A stretch of 64,000 nucleotides of DNA, taken from contig NC_134455.1 of NCBI RefSeq assembly GCF_047948215.1, forward strand, positions 80,031,689 through 80,095,688, in the 5' to 3' direction. Both the position numbers and the translations under genes were made by a program. The notes beneath the pieces are model-generated. The model was not told the DNA's origin and ran no database searches. It saw nothing but the letters and a program-made list of their open reading frames with translations. Below are positions 37,080 through 47,597 of this stretch, in pieces. Every line of letters starts with the position of its first letter. The first letter of the stretch is position 1. The stretch is from Lycorma delicatula (lineage: Eukaryota; Arthropoda; Insecta; Hemiptera; Fulgoridae).

Positions 37080-37365
37080 GAATTAAACAAAAAGAAGAGT
37101 AGTTTGAAGGTGTTTCAAGCTAATGTTTGGTGTGGTATTAATAATCGACAAAATTATTTGACCATTGACTTTTATGAACCTCTTAAAAATGAAATTAATT
37201 GGAATGTAAATTAATATGTACATAAATTTCTTGCAAAATAAATTCCTCTTTTTTGTAATATGTTCCTCTATCAACATAATAACAAATGATTTCCAACATG
37301 ATGTAGCACCTCGAAACTTATGTTTGAATCTAGGAATTAATTGAATAATTAACAACATCCCAAAC
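37080..37365 (+). pseudogene. Scrap of a Tc1/mariner-type transposase
   Basis: Reads VFQANVWCGINNRQNYLTID followed by FYEPLKNEI (37110-37195), like the VWCG...G.FFF block of Tc1/mariner-type proteins. After a frame change it reads FQHDVAPRN (37291-37317), which corresponds to the second catalytic block (FQHDGAP.H). The match ends at about 37365, exactly where the minus-strand R1-like element begins, so the retrotransposon probably landed in it. I cannot find the missing rest on the far side of the retrotransposon (after 41060). Confidence 0.5.
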
Positions 37366-37366
37366 C

Positions 37367-38233
37367 CGTAGGGGGAAGACATCCTCCTTGTGATGTTACC
37401 GGTCGCAACACCACCCCCTCCGTTTCAAGTCCTGAGGGGCTTTACCGGAGGTCGTCTTTAGACCCACTAACTGATTACATCTCACAGTCGTCAGCCAGGC
37501 CTCGGTCGGGATGCCACCGATGTAAATGCCTCTCCATACATTTGCATCAGTAAAATACAAATCAAATTCGCCTTCACGTAGGCCTCAAACGGATATCTTC
37601 ACATCCAACCTAACATGATTCTCTCAAACTAACTGACCGAAACCGCGGAGAGCGACTATTCTAGATTTGACAGCACGGTTCGTGACTGTGAATGCCTCAG
37701 AAAACGAACGAATTTAAAGTTAAATCAGTACTACATTCATACCAATCAAAAATATGTCTTACGCGTTATAGAGATTCAGAACTACACCCAATTAAGTCGA
37801 CCAATTTAGGTCGCCTAACAAGGGGTACGCAACCTCATTCCGGTCCATGCTGGAGCCGGGGACAAACCCCGCACCCCCACCCGGTCCCATCATGGTGTCC
37901 CGCGAGGCATTACCAAGTCACGATTACGACCGCCTCCGCCGGAGAGAAACCACGTCACCGGTCGCACGGGTACCATACACCGGCGGTGCGGCCACCCTAC
38001 CAGCGGAAGCCCCAAAGCGAATCACAAGCAATACCATATAAAATTAGCACGATGCCAATGCGCCTACCCCTCAACGAATCCAATGCCTAAGCCGGAACCC
38101 TAGCCACACGGGATCCTACCACGATCGAGTAACTCAATTAAAACTGCCTTTGCAGACCTACACACCGCAAGGGCGCGAAAAATACCCAGCCACTATAGGC
38201 TACTCCTCTCGGATCATCCAGTTAATACGGAGA
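37367..38233 (-). other. 3' region of the R1-like element
   Basis: GC-rich, without coding motifs. The open frames on the plus strand at 37692-38090 are not supported. The end reads gaggatgtcttccccctacg on the minus strand. No poly-A tail is present, as is common in R1-clade copies. Confidence 0.6.
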
Positions 38234-40270
38234 TCAAGAAAAGGATGTATTCTCAAATTCCATAACAAGACGTAAACGTTCGACCTCGTATCGCGAACAG
38301 ACGTAGAGGACGTGGTCCACTGTATCATCAGTCCCACAATCTAGGCACTGACTAGAAATCCACCAAACGAAACCTAGCCAAATTCGACCGACAGGCACCA
38401 TGCCCAGAGATAAACAGTGTGGTATACCAATTGGGGGAGACCCATCCAATCGCACCTTTACCAGACACTATAGAAAACGTACCATGCGTGTAGCGACCTG
38501 TTGGGGATTCGTCCCACCTGACCTGCCAAGACGCAACGTCCCGGTCTTCAATCGCCTGCTTTCGTTCTGACGTCAACAGGTTATTTACCTTGGAAATGTA
38601 ACGTTCCTTACGCTCATTAGCAAGGATATCTACTGGTTTGACTCCCGCTATAACACAGACTGTCTCCCGAAAGACTGTTCTATAACCGCCTATAACAGCC
38701 AACAAGAGGAGTCGCTGGGCCTGCAGCAAATTGTCTGCACAATAACTAAAGGCCATGCAGTGAACTCAGACAGGCGCAGAATACAGCATAATAGCTTCGC
38801 TGACATCTTTGTAAAGGGTACGCATGGTATAGTAATTCAACCCCCAATCGGGATGAATGTCTACGGATTCCATAAAAAGCTTAAGTGGCCTTTTTTGCTA
38901 CATAATGTAGATGCTCCTTGAACCGAAAATTCTCATCAAGGATAACACCCAAGTATTTTTGAGTCGTAACGTACCGAATGGGGAGACCAGCCACCCGGAC
39001 GCAGATTCGTCGGGTAGCAGCCAATCGGCCCTTAAGCATTATTGTGGTTTTCTCTGGGATGAAAATCATCTTATGTTGGAGATACCACAGTCTGAGTGTC
39101 TCACAAGCACGAGCAGCACAGAACTCGACCTCGTTACGCGAATCCCCTTCAATCAGTAGCAGCCCGTCGTAAGCATAAGCGACGACACGACAACCTCATG
39201 GCAACCTTAAACGCAACATCGAATCGAATTTTATGATCCAAAGAAGGGGACTCAGAACACTGCCCTGAGGGCATCCTTTAGTTAAGATCTTACGAACCTC
39301 CGAACCGCCGTCACGCAGGGTAAAGGTCCGATGGCAGAAATAACATGAGAGCACTCTAGTTCACTTCGTGTACACTTCTGCATCTGAAACAGGCCAGAGG
39401 GCCACCAGAGTTGTTAAATGCCTAGGATATGTTCAGGAAAATCCCTAATACATATTTACATAGACTAGAGGAAGTTATATCCATCACCTTTAGTATGGCA
39501 TCCTCAGTGCTCTTGCCCGGTCGGAAACCATACTGGTTGTACATCAGCAAATAATCAGTGGCCAATCTAACATTAAAACGCAAATATAGGACCTTCTCAA
39601 ATACGTTGCCAATCACAGGCAAGGGCGTTAGTGGACGGTAAGAAGAACTAACAGTAGGATCTTTGTCGCCACCTTTGAACAACAACACAAAGTCTCCACG
39701 CTTCCAACATGCCGGAAAGTGGCCGGCAAAGAACAACCTATTATATATTCTAGTTAGAGGACCAAGGACTACTGGAAGCGCTCGGACGAGGAGCTCCACT
39801 GTGATACAATCATATCCAGAGGCCTTGTGCCGTGCCGTACTACAGATCACCTGGCGCACTTCCGCCTCAGTGATCTCAGAAGATTATGAGTCGGTCTCGT
39901 AATTCGCGACTTCCCGCCTGACACGCCGGTGGTGTGAAACCTCACCCACCATAGTGTCATCCGAGAGCAAATCATTCAGCAAAATGTTAAGGATACGGTC
40001 CTTATCAATTACCACATTCTCGCGGGTTGACAAGAGGACACTTTCCTGCGCTTATGTCCAAGGGCTCTATACATAACGCCCCAAGGGTCTCCTTGCTCCT
40101 GAACGAAGGAGCGCTTGGAGGACCTAATGCTATGAAAGTACCTAGCCCTCGCTCTGAGGTAATCTATCTGAAGTTAGGACTGCACGCCGATCGGAATCAC
40201 CCTCTCGTTGCGCAGGCTTTCTGAGTCGGTTCATAAACTGCTTCATTGCCGTCAGATTCCGAGACAACCA
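38234..40270 (-). pseudogene. R1-like ORF2: reverse transcriptase and C-terminal zinc finger
   Basis: Reverse transcriptase that would copy the element RNA at a nicked target site. Minus-strand order: linker (MKQFMNRLRKPAQREGDSDR, about 40245-40190), HKASGYDCITVELLVRALP (about 39825), FPACWKRGDFVLLFKGGDKD (about 39720-39660), SSYRPLTPLPVIGNVFEKVL, YNQYGFRPGKSTEDAILKV (about 39545-39490), and the A box, which reads FLNIS-stop-AFN at about 39435, so both its aspartates are Asn. The catalytic YADD box reads YAYD at 39166-39177. After KYLGVILDENFRFKEHLHYV come the C-terminal parts and a zinc finger CLDCGTDDTVDHVLYVC (about 38345-38295). Many stops and frame changes. The active site is lost three times over, so the copy is dead. 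Confidence 0.82.
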
Positions 40271-40373
40271 AACAGATATACGTTCCCTGCCAGTACCTCT
40301 AGGAATAGCGACTTCAGCCACCGCCACCACCAAAAAAACTGGTAGGAAAAGTGAAATTTTCTGCCAGGACATG

Positions 40374-40904
40374 TCATGGCAGGCCATCAAAGTCTCGAGA
40401 AAAAATCTCCAGTCTCCTGGTTTCTTTAATATTTCTGATTTTAAGACCTTTCCGGTCACCCGGAAAGGCAACCTGGAGATCTTTCTTCAGCTGACTGCTG
40501 GACACAGTCGAGCCCTCCGCCCTATTAACAAACGCAACCTCAGGTTTCTTAGGGGACAGGCTGGTTTCATGTCTGCCCCTGGCCACCTCAGCGTAGCTAT
40601 GCGGTTGCATCGGGGCCGGGGCCGGTCTCTGAGCTACAATTCTTTCTTTAGGTCTTGAGGCAAGACTTTCGAAACCCTCAACGAGCTGTGAAAGCCCCTC
40701 GGAAAAAATCAAGACGAGGCAATAATCTCATCTTGGTAACTGGCTTGCAAATTCAATAAGTGGGTTTATACCCTCCCGGATGGTCACCCCTATATCTACT
40801 TCTGAACTATCGTTGTCAGAACCAGTGTTCAAGGAGGTCGAAGTAAAAAGCTCCGGCCCCTTCCTCCTGATAGGCTTCCTACCTACCTCAATAACTTTTG
40901 TCAT
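40374..40904 (-). pseudogene. R1-like ORF1 (gag-like), truncated
   Basis: Nucleic-acid-binding protein of the element. An ATG at 40902-40904 (minus) begins MTKVIEVGRKPIRRKGPELF. After a TGA near 40731 the same frame goes on (SEGLSQLVEGFESLASRPKE, SYAEVARGRHETSLSPKKPE, QLKKDLQVAFPGDRKGLKIR) and stops at 40374. The Ser/Lys-rich beginning and the SYAEV motif are typical of R1- and Jockey-type gag proteins. The C-terminal CCHC zinc knuckles that such proteins carry are not found, consistent with the deletion that also removed the endonuclease. Confidence 0.7.
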
Positions 40905-41199
40905 GGTCGGAGATGCCCTGACCTAACATTATACGAACAAAATGCTCGCTGTATTCTTTCTATTTAGATATTGGGCACGAGCCCACAAGGTTGATGACTA
41001 CCCGCAGGGAGCCACGGGCAGCCTGGCCTACGCCATCACTACTACTACCCAGCGACAAGCTTTAGTAAACGAAAAAATAAATAATATAAGAAAAGGGTTA
41101 GTGACATGAGAATTTACAAGTCCATTAAAGTTATACGAAACAACCCACCTGATTTATATTAGGTATTAATATTTTTAGTTTGTTGCCACGTGAGACGTA

Positions 41200-41958
41200 A
41201 ACAAACTTTTCGTGAAACGAGTTTTCATTGTGCGTTACAAAATCGAGTGATACTAATTATGAGCAACGTTGTGCAATCAAGTTTCTTGTTAAACTCGGTG
41301 AAAATGCAACTGAAACGTTCAAAACTGTAAAGGACGTATGGAGTTGACGCTCTGTTATGAGCCCAACGTTTTAGGTGGTTTAAAGCATTTTCAGATAGCC
41401 GGGAATCAGTTGCAGACGATCCACGCTCTGGAAGACCGTTAACGTAAAAAGGTGATGGCAATTAGAGCAAATCAGAGACTTTTGTAGTTTTTACTTATAG
41501 GACAGATGTAAATCAATATGTTTACCGAGAAATTCTTGAAAGACTGCGGAAAAGAGTTACCGGCGTGAGACCAGCCATCAAAGACAACTGGAACCTGCAT
41601 CATGACAATGCACTTTCAATAAATGAGTTTATGGCAAAAAAAAACATTCCTATCATTCCTTAACCACCTATTCACCTGACTTGAGTCCCTGCGACATTTT
41701 CCTGCCCGAATTTAAAAACCACCTCAAAGGCCACCATTTTGGAACAGCAGAAAACATTAAAAAAAAATGTAACCGACTATCTGAAGGATATTCCGGTTTC
41801 TGAGTTTCAACACTGCTATGAAGAGTGAGAAAACCGTTTGAAGCGATGCGTGGCTTCCCAAGGGAACTATTTCGAAGGTGATAGAGTCTATCTAGAATTG
41901 TATTATAAATAAAAAGTTTTTCTGAACCAGTCTTATTACTTTATTTACAGACCTCGCA
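41200..41958 (+). mobile_element. Mariner remnant, internal deletion, 3' end intact
   Basis: N-terminal HTH part in mixed frames: CAIKFLVKLGENATETFK-like reading near 41250-41320, then FRWFKAFSDSRESVADDPRS and GRPLT (about 41370-41445). A deletion joins it to TDVNQYVYREILERLRKRV (about 41505-41560), then WNLHHDNALSINEFMAKKNI (about 41590-41650, second catalytic Asp in HHDN), and the end AVTDYLKDIPVSEFQHCYEE, then RCVASQGNYFEGD (about 41770-41885). The block with the first catalytic aspartate is gone. The 3' end reads ttactttatttacagacctc, gca (41936-41958), like irritans-type mariner termini. The matching left end is not found; the flank at 41060 is the R1-like element. Confidence 0.75.
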
Positions 41959-42649
41959 CTTGTACAACAGTAGCAGCCACCAATCTTTCAAGAGAAAAAC
42001 AAAACATTTAACATTTGCTTATTTGGTGACAATGTCGGTTCCAGTTTTTCTATTTAATCAAGAACCCAACACTACAGAAAATGTTTAATTAAAATAAATA
42101 TATTGAATATCTAAGATCTTAAGTGGTGAGATCGACTCTGTAAACGATTTCAATGCGTACAGACAAATAGCACAAGTCCATTACAAAAGCACAAAAACCA
42201 TTACCAGATTTTTCTTTTTTTTTACTTACAGAATTGAGAAAGACACAGGTGTACTTACAATTTCTATGCTTTATCAACAATAAGTAAATTACACACAACA
42301 AATAAAACGCAGAGTCAGCAATATCACCTCGCGGTCAGGCCACTGAAGTGTCATGAACGAAAAATTTAATTTACTGATAAACTCAATCGATTTTAATTGC
42401 CAAATAACATATGTACTCCAATTTAAGGTCAACATGTTTTATTCGATCACTAAGCGCATCTTGAACAAAGTATGTTTTTTTAATATCCTCATTTACTTGC
42501 TGATTTACCGATTACAAACAAGTGTTTCACCATTGAGCTCTCACATCACTATTATTAGTATTTCTTTAAAAAATCCAATTTTTTGACTTAAATAGGGGAA
42601 AAAATTTCATATAATACTCATTGTTAAGACTACAATATATATATATATG
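41959..42649. other. AT-rich stretch, nothing recognised
   Basis: The frames at 42119-42301 and 42353-42586 have no motif. Confidence 0.5.
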
Positions 42650-43478
42650 GAACGGAACGCAAGAATGGCGGGAGTTTCAATATTTCTCCCTACAGAACAC
42701 AGAGCCTGGATAATGTCCCTTGCTGCTGTATCTTTCTATTATCGGGCGGGTTTCATGGGTTATTGGCGGTTATAAATTTTAAGTTTTATTTATGGACGGA
42801 TTTAGTAATCTGCGTTCCTATCCGTATGGACCAGGGTGAAATTTATTTATTGGGTTTGACCGTGGGAAACTAAGCTTTTGAGTCTCTTACTCACTGCGTG
42901 ATTCCCCTTCAGTCCGTCCGCTTATGTCCTTTCAATACTTGCACCTTAAGGGTTAGCAGGAATACGCCTACCGGGTCCCTAGTTATTTAGAGGGAGCAAG
43001 CGCCCCCTTTTTCGGAGGGAGTCGCATGTGCTAACTGAATTAAATTGTAAGTTTTGAGGATGGTGGGTAAGAGGATTGTAGATCTTCATCTTCTTTTGCT
43101 GCTGCTTTTCACGCTGTTTCTCTGTTGGGCTGTTCTACCGGACTCGTAGTCCGTGGCGGTGAGTCGCGATGTGGGTCTTCTTTCCTCTTTTTCTTTTTTT
43201 GTTGACTTCTTCTTTCTTCTTTGGCCTGCAATTTCCGTGAGTAATCGAATTAAACGCCATTAATCTCAGGAAGTCCCGTGGCCCAGAAGGGTGGAACGGG
43301 GGAAAGTTCAGGTTTCTTCTTCTACTTTCTTCGGTCTACGAATGGTGGCTACTTGGCTCGTTCCCTCTTCTTTCTTGAAAGGCAAAAGAAAATAAGGAAC
43401 TTACAATGGGGTTTAATTTCGCAGTCGCGGTTTGGGAGCAGCGATTGCCTTGATGTTTTAAGTAGTAAGATGTGGATA
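42650..43478. other. GC-richer block of unknown origin
   Basis: Unlike its AT-rich left flank, this block is balanced in composition, with ctaccgggtccctagttatt (42968), gagcaagcgccccctttttc (42994) and gactcgtagtccgtggcggt (43140). The right part is rich in pyrimidines (tcttctttctt). An open frame at 43278-43544 runs into the mariner and has no known domain. It ends exactly at the mariner left end and is not resumed after the mariner, apart from the (TA)n tract. It may be the 5' leader of a retroelement or a noncoding exon. Confidence 0.35.
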
Positions 43479-43480
43479 TA

Positions 43481-44781
43481 CGAGGGTTATTTTTTTCAAG
43501 ATCCGATCGTTCGCGAAATAAAAACCCGCGCAAAAATCGGATGAACCTTTGCGCATATGTGTTGCTCAGCGTCTCTAGTATGGCCTTCAATCACGCCGAG
43601 TCACTTCGTTTAGTTCTGAACACGCAGCTAGCACGTAAACATGTCTACAACAGTAGCATCTCCCGCCAAGTGTGAAGTGCGTGCGGTAATTCGATTTCTT
43701 CAGGCTGAGGGGTGTAATGCAGCTGAAATTCATCGACGAATAAGTAATGTGTACGGTGAAACTTCAATGAGTGACAGCAAAGTGCGACAATGGTGCAGGA
43801 ACGTACAGATATTCATGATGCAGGCGGTCAGGGAAGGAAGTGAGTGTCAACCGATGATCTCGTTGAGCGAGTGGATGAGGCAATTCGAGAAAATCGTCGG
43901 TTCACAATTTCTGTATTGAGCGATTCGTTTCCTGAAATTTCAAGGTCAGCTCTCTACACTATTGTGAGTGAGAGACTTCAGTACCGCAAACTGTGCGCGA
44001 GATGGGTTCCCAAGATGCTGTCCGACCATCACAAAACGATGAGAATGGACGCCTCCCTAACGTTTCTGCAGCGCTATCACAATGAAGGAAAAGATTTTTT
44101 GAACAAAATTGTCTCAGGGGACGAGACATGGGTCCATTTCGAAACTGAAGAAACAAAAGAACAATCCAAACAGTGAATGCATTCTCATTCTTCCAGTTAA
44201 CCAAAGAAGTTCAAGCGAACCTTCTCCAACAGAAAGTGTATGGCTACTGTGTTCTGGGACCGGAGTGGAGTTCTCTTGGTAGAATTAATGGAACGTGGCA
44301 CGACCATCACTGCAGCCTCGTACTGCGTGACTCTTCAAAGTCTACGAAGGGCAATTCAGAATAAGCGGAGAGGAATGTTGTCATCAGGCATTGTCTTTCT
44401 TCATGACAATGCTCGGCCGCACACTGAAGCTGTAACAAAGAAGCTCCTGCAGCGTTTTCGTTGGGAAGTTTTGATCACCCACCATACAACCCAGACTTGG
44501 CTCCATCCGATTTTCACCTCTTTGCTCACATGCAACGCTGGCTAGGAGGACAACATTTTGGCACAGACATCAAGCTGCAGACCAGCGTAGAAACATGGCT
44601 GAAAATACAGGCGAGGGTATTGGAAAGTTGATACCACGCTACGACAAATGTCTAAATCGGAGTGGCGACTATGTAGAGAAAATAGCGTAACTATGTAAGT
44701 ACTTGTTTCAAATAAAAAAGTTTTTATTTTCACTGTGGTTTTAATTTCGTGACCGATCTGCCCTTGAAAAAAATAACCCTC

Positions 44782-44782
<1 letters not shown>
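43481..44782 (+). mobile_element. Complete mariner transposon with perfect inverted ends
   Basis: 1302 bases. The left end cgagggttatttttttcaag (43481-43500) is the exact reverse complement of 44763-44782, and both ends are flanked by TA (43479-43480 and 44783-44784), the mariner target duplication. The interior holds one transposase gene from 43641 to 44690. The perfect 20-base ends show that the copy is fairly young or has been kept mobile in trans, although its own transposase is broken. The insertion lies at the edge of a (TA)n tract. Confidence 0.93.
43641..44690 (+). pseudogene. Mariner transposase (DD34D), broken by frameshifts and stops
   Basis: A transposase that acts in the nucleus, binding the inverted ends and integrating at TA. 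ATG 43641 begins STTVASPAKCEVRAVIRFLQ, with the first HTH (GCNAAEIHRRISNVYGE), and MSDSKVRQWCR. A frameshift near 43797 leads to TDIHDAGGQGRK, a TGA near 43840, then STDDLVERVDEAIRENRRFT and the second HTH, LCARWVPKMLSDHHKTMRMD. All three catalytic acids survive: SGDETW (Asp 44120), LHDNARPH (Asp 44405), APSDFHLF (Asp 44509). Further damage: TGA at 44174 and TAA 24 bases on, a frameshift near 44465, a TGA near 44628 with a compensating shift. The end is RSGDYVEK. 1050 bases equal the normal 349 codons, so only small lesions have built up. Confidence 0.92.

Positions 44783-44831
<49 letters not shown>
44783..44831. repeat. (TA)n microsatellite
   Basis: About 24 TA units directly at the right end of the mariner, including the target TA. 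Confidence 0.95.
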
Positions 44832-44833
<2 letters not shown>

Positions 44834-47500
44834 AAAATATAATAAAATTAATAATCTAACAGTACTAAAATCAGTTTCGGAACAGACGCTAACGACTACA
44901 TATGAGATTGTTTAGTGTGTGGTGTGCATGCAGTACAGTAAATCAATCTCGTTCCTGATCTGTCGCAATCCTGAAATATACTTTAAAGGATACATTTAAG
45001 TACGATTAACATAACTTAAACGCGATTACTAAGGCGGAACTCGTCATTACTCATCCAAAATACGAAAATTCCCCTCCACCAAAAAAGATGAAAAAAGTTG
45101 GACTTTAGGCTTTTATTTTATTTAAGTGTACGCGCGTATAATTTTTTTTAATTAATGCAATATATAACGCCTTGTTTTACATAAAATTTAAATTTTTTAG
45201 TAAATAATAACAAGAAAGGGATTAATTAAATCATGATGAAAAAAATGCCACTATTTTAAACAAAATATATTAATTTTTAACGAACATTTACGTACATAAC
45301 TTCATGTTTAAAATCATGATCACCATCGCGCACAAAGTATAATTTTTCTCATATTTTTATATTAAATTATTCAATAACAGACTTAAAGAGGGTGAAAATT
45401 AAAGGTTTGTGATCATTGAATGTGCAAGAAAAAAAACGGGTGAAGAGATTCCTGCGCGATGATAGATTTTAAATAATAAATGAATGACTGACTGTTTTAG
45501 CTATTTAAAAAAAAAAGAAGAAAAAATGTAAAATAATCAGACTAAATCTTCTACTAACCTTCAGAGAAAACAAGAAAAAAATATATGTAAAGGGAAAATA
45601 GTGTGCAGAACAAGAGAGAGCGCATTCTCCTTCAAAGAATAATTTTTTTTTACTCGGCAATTAACGAGTGACATTTTGTTTGATGACGGTGATATTTGGC
45701 AATCATTTTTCTAGCCGGATCATAATAAAGGAGCACGACGCAACAACACAACGGCTATGCTAATATGAAGGGACATCAATAACAGGGTGCGAAGATTAAG
45801 ATGAAGCTCAAATCTCACTCCCTCTCCAGAACCGATGTTCGCCACTACGAGGCGCCGCTCACAATACAGGCAGAGCCCATTCTCCTCCTCAAATTAGCTG
45901 TAAATTATTAATTACATAAGGGCAGCCCACTCAAAATGGATGACTTTCCGAAAACTTGGACAACCATAAGGGTGATTAATTAGTCTTGTACAATAAATAT
46001 TGTTTTCCTGGCCGGGGCACCAAAGGACGGAAGGAGCCGAGTTCAGTAAAGGATCGGAGAACTTGTTCTAAACCACCCTTAGTCCTTAGCTATAACTACA
46101 TTACAATTAACCCTATTTATTAAATATAGATAGATTGTAACGCTGAATTCAAAGGGATTAATTTCAAAACAAATTATAAACACCGATCATATCTAATATA
46201 ATAACTTCTTGGCGCTAATAAATTTACGATACGCTAAGTAAAACTTTAAAAACAAAATAAATATTTTTTAAAGTTAATATTTTTACTTTACAATACTAAT
46301 CTACAATGCGTTTACGACTCCCATTAACAGACAGAAAATTTTAATTTTCTTTTAAGAAACAAAACGTAATCCGTTTCGTTCAATAAACGAAACCTATATC
46401 ACTCAAACACTTAAAAACTTACATACACAGAATGATAAATTAAAAAAAACCACAAGACAACGATTTTTTTTTATTATTATTCAAATTAGATAATTATTTA
46501 TTTCAAAAATATTCTGTGCTAAATAATTGTAAATAAATATTTATATCTAAAAAAAAATAAATAAATATAAGATCTCCGAAAAAAACCGCTGAAACATCAA
46601 TGAAACAATAAACCGTTTTAACAACAAATCACTAGCACCATCATACATTAATACACTGCAATACGTCCAGCGTAAGAGCTACCCAACGCGCATTAATTTA
46701 ACAGTGAAAAATACTTCCGAGCATGTAGTATAAAACATTATATTCAACGCTACTACAATTTTATTACTTACTGTTGCAAGCAACTTATTTATTAGTAACT
46801 GTACCTAGAACTTCCAACGAGTGTATTTCGTTTCATAATCTATATACCAGAAGCATTTTTTTTTCTTTAAAAAAATCGGCAATGACATTAGTTCACTTTC
46901 CCAAAAAAAGCTTTTTTTTTTACCAAAGAGTTAGTTATCCAACCCCGATACGTTTTGCCTTAACCGTTTTTACATTTTCCCATTAAAATACTTGTACTGC
47001 AGTCATAATTTATAACTGTTACGATATTTACTATTATAATATTTTACAGGAGTTATAATATTTATACTGGAACTTAGTATTTTACCAAATTCCAAACTTT
47101 TAACTGTGACAATACTCTACGCGACAAAATTCTTCTTTTTTTTCTTTTTAATTAATTTGGGGATTTTTCCCCTAACACGAAATCTTCATCTTTATAAAAC
47201 AAGTCAAAACTCACTAAAGTAAAATTTTCTAAGTCCGGCCCCGGCTGAGATATGATCCCTGCCTTCTGTACTTCTTCATTATTTTAAATCCCCGCTTTAA
47301 TTTTTGAAACTACCCGGGGTCATTAACCCCCTCGGTGGTTCCGGAAGCTAAACAGGAAAAAGAAAACCCGATGTCAATGACCTGTAAACATAAGTTGTCA
47401 TTCCAAATTTGAAGATTTTTAGCCAAATCAATTCCATGTTAATAACCAAAACAGACGCCGAATACAGAACTTACTGGTTTTGGCATTTCTTAATGTTTAA
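44832..47500. other. AT-rich; unusual non-repeat block at 45640-46080
   Basis: 45640-46080 is of mixed composition and unlike the transposons here. It carries several homeodomain-type sites (gtaaattattaattacataa at 45900, gattaattagtcttgtacaa at 45974) and ends in a GC-rich segment (cctggccggggcaccaaagg, 46007). The rest (44832-45640, 46080-47500) is AT-rich without supported genes. A small GC-rich patch at 47236-47350 may be a repeat scrap. Confidence 0.4.
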
Positions 47501-47504
47501 TGTC

Positions 47505-47597
47505 CTCTAAATCAAGAAAGACGACTAGCACTAGATAGGGAATCTTGGAGAGCTGCATCAAACCAGTCAAATGACTGAAGACAAAAAAAAAAAAAAA
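47505..47597 (+). pseudogene. 3' tail of a non-LTR retrotransposon with poly-A
   Basis: Reads RRLALDRESWRAASNQSND, stop, then the end motif aatgactgaagac followed by a run of 16 A (47582-47597). Tails of the form ...gactgaagac plus A-rich repeats are common for insect LINEs, and the Trp-Arg-containing last residues fit LINE ORF2 termini. Only some 90 bases can be assigned, so the clade is open. Confidence 0.45.

Larger units (their letters stand above)
37367..41060 (-). mobile_element. R1-like non-LTR retrotransposon, internally deleted
   Basis: A minus-strand LINE copy, GC-richer than its flanks (which makes its borders visible). Order on the minus strand: 5' leader from about 41060, an ORF1 start at 40904, an ORF2 piece with linker, reverse transcriptase and C-terminal zinc finger to 38234, and a long 3' region to about 37367. 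The endonuclease domain and the end of ORF1 are missing: gag-like sequence passes directly into the pre-RT linker near 40270. I could not find a target-site duplication. The lack of an RNase H domain and the form of the C-terminus point to the R1 clade. Confidence 0.8.

Noticed and set aside
37692..38090. 132-codon plus-strand frame, Pro/His-rich
   Set aside because: It is antisense to the 3' region of the R1-like element, and its composition follows from GC-rich non-coding DNA.
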